From positions 4,469,001 to 4,533,000 of the forward strand of contig CP110972.1 of assembly GCA_028869255.1 (NCBI GenBank): a DNA stretch of 64,000 nt, read 5' to 3'. Made by a program: the position numbers and the translations under genes. Of the stretch, positions 57,468 through 64,000 are shown piece by piece; position 1 is the first letter of the stretch; each line of letters begins with the position of its first letter. The notes beneath the pieces are model-generated. The model saw only the letters and a list, made by a program, of their open reading frames with translations. It made no database searches and was not told the DNA's origin. The stretch comes from Pseudomonas poae. Its GTDB lineage: Bacteria; Pseudomonadota; Gammaproteobacteria; Pseudomonadales; Pseudomonadaceae.

Positions 57468-57644
57468 TGGATATCTCCTGATATAGGGGTGACGATTGAA
57501 GTAAAAGGACCGGACCAAGTCTGGCGCAGATAAGCGACAGCCCTGTGACGCAGTCACGCTTCGTGAAGACCGACCATCATACACTGAAAAAACCGTTCGT
57601 CAGTGAGCCCGCCGCCCCCCGGCAATACCCTGCGAATCTACTTT

Positions 57645-57663
57645 GACAATCATTCTCGTTAAC
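57645..57663 (+). promoter_or_regulatory. Fur-box candidate upstream of bfd
   Basis: GACAATCATTCTCGTTAAC, which resembles the 19-base Fur consensus GATAATGATAATCATTATC in the half-sites, about 50 bases before the bfd start codon. This suggests iron-repressed bfd. Confidence 0.75.
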
Positions 57664-57711
57664 ATTAAGATCCATCGCACTTAAGCCTTAAACCCGCGAC
57701 GGTTCTCCCTT

Positions 57712-57930
57712 ATGTATGTGTGCCTCTGTACTGGCGTCACCGACGGACAAATCCGCGAAGCAATCTATGAAGGTTGCTGCAGCTACAAGGAAGTGCGTGA
57801 AACCACCGGCGTTGCCAGCCAGTGCGGGAAATGTGCTTGCCTGGCCAAGCAAGTGGTACGCGAAACCCTGACGCAGCTGCAGACAGCCCAGGCCGCGCTA
57901 CCCTATTCAGCAGAATTTACACACGCTTAA
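57712..57930 (+). CDS. bfd: Bacterioferritin-associated ferredoxin
   Basis: [2Fe-2S] protein that reduces and so mobilises iron from bacterioferritin, taking electrons from Fpr. The 72-residue protein has the four cluster cysteines in the Bfd pattern C4-x-C6 (MYVCLCTGV) and C-x2-C at about 38-41 (SQCGKCAC). Start ATG 57712. It is transcribed ahead of bfr with its own terminator. Its reductase partner Fpr is encoded at 29935 in the window. Confidence 0.97.
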   Translation: MYVCLCTGVTDGQIREAIYEGCCSYKEVRETTGVASQCGKCACLAKQVVRETLTQLQTAQAALPYSAEFTHA

Positions 57931-57947
57931 ATCAGCGTGTTTTAAAG

Positions 57948-57973
57948 AACCGGACTTAGTGTCCGGTTTTTTT
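57948..57973 (+). terminator. Rho-independent terminator of bfd
   Basis: AACCGGAC-ttagt-GTCCGGTTTTTTT, stem and T run. Confidence 0.93.
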
Positions 57974-58131
57974 ATGCCAGCAATTCAATTAGTTAGCGCC
58001 AAGACGCGGAACACAAACATTCTTATTCCGATTAATTTTCATTTATTATTCAATAACTTAGGTTTGACACTAGGGATTTCGCCGCTCAAACTCCGCCTTA
58101 TACACAGCTATTACAGGGCAGGACCCCAGTC

Positions 58132-58602
58132 ATGAAAGGCGACATCTCAGTCATCCAGCAACTCAACAAAATCCTTGCCAATGAACTGGTCGCGATCAAT
58201 CAGTACTTTCTGCATGCACGCATGTATGACGATTGGGGCCTGGAAAAGCTCGGCAAGCGTGAATACAAAGAATCCATCAAAGCCATGAAGGACGCGGACG
58301 CGCTGATCAAGCGCATCTTGTTCCTGGAAGGTCTGCCAAACGTGCAGGACCTGGGCAAGCTGAACATCGGCGAGCACACCCAGGAAATGATCAGCAGCGA
58401 CCTGGGTTTTGAACGCAAGAGCCACAGCGACCTCAAGGCCGCCATCGCACACTGCGAAACCAAGGGCGACTTCGGCAGCCGTGAACTGCTGGAAGACATC
58501 CTGGAAGATCAGGAAGAGCATATCGACTGGCTGGAAACCCAACTGGGCCTGATCGACAAGGTCAGCCTGGAGAACTACCTGCAATCGCAGATGGGTGAAT
58601 AA
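58132..58602 (+). CDS. bfr: Bacterioferritin subunit with incomplete ferroxidase site
   Basis: Iron-storage 24-mer subunit, 156 residues. Heme ligand Met52 is present ([13 protein letters not shown]). Compared with E. coli Bfr, the ferroxidase ligands E18, E94, E127 and H130 are kept. Position 51 is Ala instead of Glu and position 54 is Asp instead of His. This resembles Pseudomonas species that make two subunit types assembling into mixed shells, one with an impaired di-iron site. A partner subunit would be elsewhere. Start ATG 58132; terminator follows. Confidence 0.9.
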   Translation: MKGDISVIQQLNKILANELVAINQYFLHARMYDDWGLEKLGKREYKESIKAMKDADALIKRILFLEGLPNVQDLGKLNIGEHTQEMISSDLGFERKSHSDLKAAIAHCETKGDFGSRELLEDILEDQEEHIDWLETQLGLIDKVSLENYLQSQMGE

Positions 58603-58621
58603 CCCGTAGTTCAACAGTCAC

Positions 58622-58660
58622 AAAAAAGCCCCGCTCTCCTTGGAGAAGCGGGGCTTTTTA
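58622..58660. terminator. Bidirectional terminator between bfr and grxD
   Basis: AAAAAAGCCCCGCTTCTCC-type stem (AAAAAGCCCCGCTCTCC / GGAGAAGCGGGGCTTTTT) with A and T runs, between the convergent genes. Confidence 0.92.
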
Positions 58661-58683
58661 TTGCATGGCTTTTTACAAGTGCA

Positions 58684-59022
58684 TCACGCGTCAGTCTTGG
58701 CTGCCGCGTTTGCCGCTGCATCCTTGATCAGCGCCTGCAACGAACCGTCAGCTGCCATTTCAGTGATGATGTCGCTACCGCCGACCAGCTCACCGGCCAC
58801 CCACAATTGTGGGAAGGTTGGCCAGTTGGCGTACTTTGGCAGGTTGGCGCGGATTTCCGGGTTTTGCAGGATATCCACGTAAGCGAATTTCTCGCCACAC
58901 GCCATGATGGCCTGGGACGCCTTCGCGGAGAAACCGCACTGAGGAGCGTTCGGAGCGCCCTTCATGTAAAGCAGAATGGTGTTGTTGGCAATCTGCTCTT
59001 TGATCGTTTCGATGATATCCAT
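58684..59022 (-). CDS. grxD: Monothiol glutaredoxin GrxD
   Basis: CGFS-type glutaredoxin that binds and hands on [2Fe-2S] clusters with glutathione. The 112-residue protein has the active site PQCGFSAKA (about 30-38), TVP-region TFPQLWVAGEL and the glutathione-binding GGSDIITEM. Start ATG 59022. Part of the iron/redox neighbourhood with bfd and bfr, convergent with bfr. Confidence 0.96.
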   Translation of the reverse strand: MDIIETIKEQIANNTILLYMKGAPNAPQCGFSAKASQAIMACGEKFAYVDILQNPEIRANLPKYANWPTFPQLWVAGELVGGSDIITEMAADGSLQALIKDAAANAAAKTDA

Positions 59023-59108
59023 GGAACACCTCGGCTGGAACTTTGCGACTCACAGGTCGGCACGGTGGCGCATTGTAACGCAAAATCCCAGCGTGGTGCT
59101 CGGGCACC

Positions 59109-61217
59109 TTATGCAGCGGCCACCTGCACCGGCACCCCGTTCAGCGCGGCGTTGCCCGACAATTCATCCAACTGCCGCTCGTCGGTCAAGTCATTCGCAC
59201 TCGCCCCTGGCTGCCCGCTGGCGATGCTCATCTGCACGCCCGGGCGCCCATGCCCCCAGCCATGGGGCAGGCTGACCACGCCGGGCATCATGTCCACGCT
59301 GGCGACGACTTCCACCTCAATCATGCCGATGCGCGAACTCACACGCACCCGCTGGCCATCACTCAACTGACGACTGCTCAGGTCGTCGGGATGCATCAGC
59401 AACTGGTGCCGAGGCTTGCCCTTCACCAGCCGGTGATAGTTGTGCATCCAGGAATTATTGCTGCGCACATGGCGACGGCCGATCAGCAGCAGTTCGTCGG
59501 CCACCGGCATCGGCTGCGCCGCGAACCGCGCCAGGTCCGCAAGGATTACTGCCGGTGCGGCCTGCACCTTGCCGTCTGCGGTTTTCAAACGGGCGGCCAG
59601 GTTGGGCTTGAGCGGCCCCAGGTCCACGCCATGCGGATGATCCGCCAGCATCGCGACCGACAGCTTATGCGTGGAGGCATCACCGTACACGCCTGCGCGA
59701 AGCCCGAAGTCGATCATCTGCGCCGGAGGCATTGTCGGCTTGAGCGCGACGCCAGTCTGCGCGGCAAACGCCTTGGCCAGGCCGACGAAAATCTCCCAGT
59801 CGTGCAGCGCCCCCGTCGGTTTGGGCAAAATGGCGCGATTGAAGCGCGTGATGTTCCGCACGGCGAACATATTGAACGTGGTGTCGTAGTGGTCATTTTC
59901 CAACGCCGAGGTGGAGGGCAGGATCAGGTCGGCGTAGCGCGTGGTCTCGTTGATGTACAAGTCAATGCTGACCATGAACTCCAACCCATCCAGCGCCTGC
60001 TCCAGCTGCCGCCCGTTCGGTGTCGAGAGAACAGGGTTACCCGCCACGGTCACCAAGGCGCGGATTTGCCCTTCGCCTTCGGTGAGCATTTCTTCCGCCA
60101 GGGCGGACACCGGTAATTCGCCGCCGTACTCTGGACGCCCGGAAACCCGGCTCTGCCAGCGATTGAAATGCCCGCCGCCGGTCGAGGCCACCAGGTCCAC
60201 CGCCGGCGTGGTGCACAAGGCGCCACCGACACGGTCGAGGTTGCCGGTCACCAGGTTGATCAACTGCACCAACCAATGACACAGCGTGCCAAACGCCTGG
60301 GTCGATACGCCCATGCGCCCATAACACACCGCCTTGTCCGCCGCCGCAAAATCCCGCGCCAGCTGGCGGATCTGCTCGGCAGGCACCGCACACTGGCGGC
60401 TCATGGCCTCGGCGGTAAATCCGGCAATCGCCAGGCGCACGTCTTCCAGGCCCTCGATCGGCAAATGGCTGTCGCGGGTCAGATTTTCGCTAAACAGAGT
60501 GTTGAGCACGCCGAACAACAGCGCCGCATCGCCGCCGGGCCGCACGAACAGATGCTGATCGGCGATCGCCGCCGTTTCACTGCGCCGCGGGTCGACCACC
60601 ACCACTTTGCCGCCCCGCGCCTGAATCGCCTTGAGGCGCTTTTCCACGTCTGGCACGGTCATGATGCTGCCGTTGGACGCCAACGGGTTGCCGCCCAGGA
60701 TCAGCATGAAATCGGTGTGATCGATGTCCGGTATCGGCAACAACAGGCCATGGCCGTACATGAGGTGGCTGCTGAGGTGATGCGGCAACTGGTCAACCGA
60801 GGTCGCGGAAAACCGATTGCGCGTCTTGAGCTGGCCGAGGAAGTAGTTGCTGTGGGTCATCAGCCCGTAGTTGTGCACGCTGGGGTTGCCTTGATACACC
60901 GCGACCGCATTCTGCCCATGGCGCGCCTGGATGCCCGCCAGCCGTTCGGCTACCAGCGCAAAGGCGTCTTCCCACGGGATGGGTTGCCATTCGCTGCCGA
61001 CGCGCAACATGGGCTGGTGCAGGCGGTCCGGGTCGTTCTGGATATCCTGCAGGGCCACGGCCTTGGGGCAGATATGCCCACGGCTGAAGGTGTCCAGCGG
61101 GTCGCCCTTGATCGAGGTGATCGCCAGGCTGCCGTCGTCGGCTTGGGTGGTTTCAAGCGTCAGGCCACAGATGGCCTCACACAGATGGCAGGCACGGTGG
61201 TGGAGAGTCTTGGTCAT
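59109..61217 (-). CDS. Molybdopterin oxidoreductase (DMSO reductase family), cytoplasmic
   Basis: 702-residue member of the DMSO-reductase superfamily with an N-terminal [4Fe-4S] motif C-x2-C-x3-C...C (HLCEAICGL, GHICPKAVAL). MGD-binding blocks are FMLILGGNPLASNGS and VVVVDPRRSETAAIAD, and the C-terminal guanine-dinucleotide domain is LPHGWGHGRPG. There is no Tat signal, so it acts in the cytoplasm. At the usual metal-ligand place (SATSVDQLPHH) there is no Cys, Ser or Sec that I can identify with confidence. Substrate unknown. The divergent gap to argF (61218-61639) contains a possible ArgR site and no supported gene. Confidence 0.88.
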   Translation of the reverse strand: MTKTLHHRACHLCEAICGLTLETTQADDGSLAITSIKGDPLDTFSRGHICPKAVALQDIQNDPDRLHQPMLRVGSEWQPIPWEDAFALVAERLAGIQARHGQNAVAVYQGNPSVHNYGLMTHSNYFLGQLKTRNRFSATSVDQLPHHLSSHLMYGHGLLLPIPDIDHTDFMLILGGNPLASNGSIMTVPDVEKRLKAIQARGGKVVVVDPRRSETAAIADQHLFVRPGGDAALLFGVLNTLFSENLTRDSHLPIEGLEDVRLAIAGFTAEAMSRQCAVPAEQIRQLARDFAAADKAVCYGRMGVSTQAFGTLCHWLVQLINLVTGNLDRVGGALCTTPAVDLVASTGGGHFNRWQSRVSGRPEYGGELPVSALAEEMLTEGEGQIRALVTVAGNPVLSTPNGRQLEQALDGLEFMVSIDLYINETTRYADLILPSTSALENDHYDTTFNMFAVRNITRFNRAILPKPTGALHDWEIFVGLAKAFAAQTGVALKPTMPPAQMIDFGLRAGVYGDASTHKLSVAMLADHPHGVDLGPLKPNLAARLKTADGKVQAAPAVILADLARFAAQPMPVADELLLIGRRHVRSNNSWMHNYHRLVKGKPRHQLLMHPDDLSSRQLSDGQRVRVSSRIGMIEVEVVASVDMMPGVVSLPHGWGHGRPGVQMSIASGQPGASANDLTDERQLDELSGNAALNGVPVQVAAA

Positions 61218-61497
61218 GGCCAGTCTCTGTTATGGGCTTTGGCCCAACTATGGCCCCCGACCGGGATGCGCACCAGCAACGTCAGCCCTGTGAATCGAGG
61301 GGCATAGGCCAGACCATGTGCAAATGTTTCAAAACCTTGCACACGGCCTCTGAAACCGACGCAGCCTGGCCTGGGCCCGCCCTCACACATTGCAAAAGGT
61401 CTCGGGGCCAGTGTACAAATGGGCCGCTGCTGTCTGGAATCCGTCTTCAAAAGCGCTCCGGCGCCCTGCTTGAACACCCTTAAAAACCGTAGCCCTA

Positions 61498-61513
61498 TTG
61501 GTAAGACGCGACA
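61498..61513 (-). promoter_or_regulatory. Possible ArgR half-site upstream of argF
   Basis: Minus-strand TGTCGC-gtcttacc-AA matches the Pseudomonas ArgR half-site TGTCGC-N8-AA. It lies about 125 bases before the argF start; a second half-site is not clear. Confidence 0.4.
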
Positions 61514-61639
61514 TTTAATTATAAGATCGCGCCTTCCCCTATTTCGTCGCCCCGTGCGGCTTTCGCCGCAGGTCTCGCCCGTTGTCACAATAAACAAGGC
61601 TTTGAGTATCTGCGGTCTGTTGCAAAAAGGTAGTTAATG

Positions 61640-62560
61640 ATGAGCGCAAGGCACTTTCTCTCCCTGATGGATTGCACGCCCGAAGAGCTGGTCAGCGTGA
61701 TCCGTCGAGGCATTGAGCTTAAAGACCTGCGTAACCGCGGCGTACTGTTCGAGCCTTTGAAAAACCGCGTGCTCGGGATGATTTTCGAGAAGTCGTCGAC
61801 CCGCACCCGCGTGTCCTTCGAAGCCGGCATGATCCAACTGGGTGGCCAGGCCATCTTCCTGTCATCGCGTGATACCCAACTGGGCCGTGGCGAACCGATC
61901 GCCGATGCTGCACGCGTGATGTCGCGCATGCTCGATGCGGTGATGATCCGTACCTTTGCCCACAGCACCGTGACCGAATTTTCCGCCAACTCCCGGGTAC
62001 CGGTGATCAACGGCCTGTCCGATGACCTGCACCCGTGCCAGTTGCTGGCCGATATGCAAACGTTCCTGGAGCACCGTGGTTCGATCCAAGGCAAGACCGT
62101 GGCCTGGATCGGCGACGGCAATAACATGTGCAACAGCTATATAGAAGCGGCGATCCAGTTCGACTTCCAACTGCGCGTTGCCTGCCCGGAAGGCTACGAG
62201 CCGGATGCGCGTTTCCTGGCACAGGCCGGTGATCGCGTGACCATCGTGCGCGACCCGCGTGACGCGGTGATCGGTGCGCACCTGGTGAGCACCGACGTGT
62301 GGACCTCCATGGGCCAGGAAGAAGAAACCGCGAAGCGCCTGGCCCTGTTCGCGCCGTTCCAAGTGACCCGCGCCCTGCTCGACCTGGCCGCGCCGGACGT
62401 GCTGTTCATGCACTGCCTGCCCGCGCACCGTGGCGAGGAAATCAGCCTCGACCTGCTCGACGATGAACGCTCGGTGGCCTGGGACCAGGCTGAAAACCGC
62501 CTGCACGCGCAGAAGGCCCTGCTCGAATTCCTCGTCCCGCCGTCGTACCACCACGCATGA
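61640..62560 (+). CDS. argF: Ornithine carbamoyltransferase (anabolic)
   Basis: Makes citrulline from ornithine and carbamoyl phosphate. Start ATG 61640 ([17 protein letters not shown]), with an ATG one codon earlier; 306 residues. Carbamoyl-phosphate loop [20 protein letters not shown], ornithine-side DLHPCQ, and [12 protein letters not shown] are all present. The P. aeruginosa ArgF N-terminus matches closely. The stop overlaps the next ABC ATPase gene by 4 bases. Confidence 0.97.
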   Translation: MSARHFLSLMDCTPEELVSVIRRGIELKDLRNRGVLFEPLKNRVLGMIFEKSSTRTRVSFEAGMIQLGGQAIFLSSRDTQLGRGEPIADAARVMSRMLDAVMIRTFAHSTVTEFSANSRVPVINGLSDDLHPCQLLADMQTFLEHRGSIQGKTVAWIGDGNNMCNSYIEAAIQFDFQLRVACPEGYEPDARFLAQAGDRVTIVRDPRDAVIGAHLVSTDVWTSMGQEEETAKRLALFAPFQVTRALLDLAAPDVLFMHCLPAHRGEEISLDLLDDERSVAWDQAENRLHAQKALLEFLVPPSYHHA

Positions 62561-63666
62561 GCCAGCCCTTCCTGCTGAACCTGCGCAATCTGGCATGCGG
62601 CTATCAAGATCAACGCGTGGTGCAGAACCTCAACCTGCACCTCAACGCCGGCGACATCGGTTGCCTGCTGGGCTCCTCGGGCTGCGGCAAAACCACCACC
62701 TTGCGTGCAATCGCCGGGTTTGAGCCGGTGCATGAAGGTGAAATCAGCCTGGCCGGCGAAGTAATCTCCACCGCCGGATTCACCCTGGCACCGGAGAAAC
62801 GTCGAATCGGCATGGTGTTCCAGGACTACGCGCTGTTTCCCCACCTCAGCGTGGCCGACAACATTGCGTTCGGCATTCGCAAGCACCCGCAAAAAGACCG
62901 GGTGGTCGCTGAGCTGCTGGAGCTGGTCAACCTGAAAAACCTTGGCAAGCGCTTTCCCCACGAGCTTTCGGGCGGCCAACAGCAGCGTGTGGCCCTGGCC
63001 CGTGCCCTGGCGCCGGAGCCGCAACTGTTGCTGCTGGATGAACCTTTCTCCAACCTCGACGGCGAACTGCGGCGCAAGCTCAGCCACGAAGTGCGTGAGA
63101 TTCTCAAGGCTCGCGGCACCAGTGCGATCCTGGTGACCCATGATCAGGAAGAGGCATTCGCCGTGAGTGATCAGGTGGGTGTGTTCAAGGAAGGCCGGCT
63201 TGAACAGTGGGACACGCCCTACAACCTCTACCACGAACCGCAAACGCCATATGTCGCCAGCTTTATCGGCCAGGGTTATTTCATCCGTGGCCAACTGAGC
63301 TCGCCGGAATCGGTCAGTACCGAGCTGGGCGACCTGCGGGGTAATCGCGCCTACAACTGGCCTACGGGCGGCGCGGTGGATGTGTTGCTGCGCCCCGACG
63401 ATATTGTCTACGCGCCGGACAGCGCGTTGAAAGCGCGGATTGTCGGCAAAACCTTCCTGGGCGCTTCGACCCTGTATCGCCTGCAACTGCCAACGGGTGC
63501 ACAGCTGGAGTCGATTTTCCCCAGCCATGCCGACCATCCGGTCGGAGCGGAGGTGGGCATTCGCGTGGCCGCCGAACATCTGGTGCTGTTCCAGGCTTCG
63601 GGCAGCGTCGCGGCGCATATTCCTCAATCCGATTCTGGTGTGCGGCGCTACAGCCACGCCACCTGA
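62557..63666 (+). CDS. FbpC/PotA-like ABC transporter ATP-binding protein, no permease adjacent
   Basis: ATPase of an importer of the CUT1-like (ferric iron, polyamine or related) group, 369 residues, starting ATG 62557 within the end of argF. Walker [16 protein letters not shown]-loop [11 protein letters not shown], signature [15 protein letters not shown], Walker [14 protein letters not shown]-loop [11 protein letters not shown], and a C-terminal TOBE regulatory domain ([12 protein letters not shown]). No binding protein or permease follows in the window. The translational coupling to argF hints at a shared regulation, but the substrate cannot be told. Confidence 0.9.
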   Translation: MSQPFLLNLRNLACGYQDQRVVQNLNLHLNAGDIGCLLGSSGCGKTTTLRAIAGFEPVHEGEISLAGEVISTAGFTLAPEKRRIGMVFQDYALFPHLSVADNIAFGIRKHPQKDRVVAELLELVNLKNLGKRFPHELSGGQQQRVALARALAPEPQLLLLDEPFSNLDGELRRKLSHEVREILKARGTSAILVTHDQEEAFAVSDQVGVFKEGRLEQWDTPYNLYHEPQTPYVASFIGQGYFIRGQLSSPESVSTELGDLRGNRAYNWPTGGAVDVLLRPDDIVYAPDSALKARIVGKTFLGASTLYRLQLPTGAQLESIFPSHADHPVGAEVGIRVAAEHLVLFQASGSVAAHIPQSDSGVRRYSHAT

Positions 63667-63685
63667 CGAAACCGGATCAAAACAG

Positions 63686-63772
63686 GTGGGAGCTGGCTTG
63701 CTCGCGAATGCGGTTTTTCAGCAACGAATCGGATGCCTGACACTCCGCTTTCGCGAGCAAGCCCGCTCCCAC
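63686..63772. repeat. REP doublet
   Basis: GTGGGAGCTGGCTTGCTCGCG and inverted partner CGCGAGCAAGCCCGCTCCCAC, between the ABC ATPase and ybaK. Confidence 0.9.
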
Positions 63773-63805
63773 ATTTTGATCTTCATGCACTTCAAGATGA
63801 TGCGG

Positions 63806-64000
63806 TCAAGCCCGGCCAATCGGCGCGAATTTGGCCTGGGTATGCTCCGCCAGTACCGCTGCTGGCAATTCAACTTCCAACCCCCTCCTCCCGGCGCTCA
63901 CAAAAATTGTTGCGAACGGCTGCGCCGTCACGTCGATAAATGTGCGCAAACGCTTCTTCTGCCCCAAGGGGCTGATGCCACCCAACAGGTAACCGGTTGA
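63806..64000 (-). CDS. ybaK: YbaK-type Cys-tRNA(Pro) deacylase, C-terminal part (5'-truncated by window)
   Basis: Only the last 64 codons lie in the window, reading [20 protein letters not shown], then [20 protein letters not shown] and [20 protein letters not shown] to a TGA at 63808-63806. The blocks TGYxxGGxSPxGxKK and IFVSxGxRGL are the C-terminal half of YbaK/EbsC, which hydrolyses mischarged Cys-tRNAPro. It is convergent with the upstream ABC gene, separated by a REP doublet. Confidence 0.93.
   Translation of the reverse strand, partial: STGYLLGGISPLGQKKRLRTFIDVTAQPFATIFVSAGRRGLEVELPAAVLAEHTQAKFAPIGRA

Overview
The window is a stretch of Pseudomonas chromosome, almost certainly from the P. 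fluorescens group. The evidence is high-GC coding, the complete Wsp surface-sensing operon beside prfB, an rsmZ small RNA with a Gac/Rsm-type upstream box, a mutS-cinA bacteriocin locus, Pseudomonas-type REP palindromes (GTGGGAGC-GGCTTGC type), and gene neighbourhoods such as fpr/finR, dgkA-erdR and argG-motY-pyrC-rnt-prx-bfd-bfr-grxD that are typical of the genus. Nearly all of it is core genome; the main accessory part is the small phage-derived locus between cinA and mutS.

Layout. 1-884: 3'-truncated prfB with its programmed frameshift. 992-1842: a large composite inverted repeat. 1845-10292: wspR-F-E-D-C-B-A on the minus strand, with wspR frameshifted inside its GGEEF motif. 10456-11163: DUF533 protein. 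11332-19637: LysR regulator, two gamma-aminobutyraldehyde dehydrogenase-like enzymes and a complete polyamine-type ABC importer. 19974-25302: opgD, a small unknown, an Old Yellow Enzyme and kup. 25592-29787: rimO, a GNAT acetyltransferase, a degenerate pseudouridine synthase, a YehS-like protein and trmO. 29935-35923: fpr/finR, dgkA (frameshifted), erdR, a DTW protein, a PA3611-like secreted protein and a LOG protein. 35991-38108: recX, recA, cinA (frameshifted). 38191-41664: tailocin remnant (spanins, endolysin, tail-gene fragment, tail protein, holin, SOS-type repressor). 41978-48852: mutS, fdxA, rsmZ, apbC, metG. 48948-51176: orphan rnfB-like gene, nth and a PA3496-like gene. 51248-58602: response regulator, argG, motY (frameshifted), pyrC, rnt, peroxiredoxin, bfd, bfr. 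58684-64000: grxD, a molybdopterin oxidoreductase, argF with an ABC ATPase, and the end of ybaK.

How genes work together. WspA-F form a chemosensory complex that normally phosphorylates WspR to make cyclic di-GMP. RsmZ links the same lifestyle switch to GacS/GacA. The cinA-mutS locus keeps the regulator and lysis functions of an R-type tailocin but has lost nearly all the particle genes. Bfd, Bfr, peroxiredoxin, GrxD, Fpr/FinR and FdxA form an iron/redox group.

Quality caution. Four conserved genes (wspR, dgkA, cinA, motY) each need exactly one added base to read through, mostly at homopolymers. This looks more like uncorrected assembly indels than four independent mutations, and every frameshift call here should be read with that in mind.
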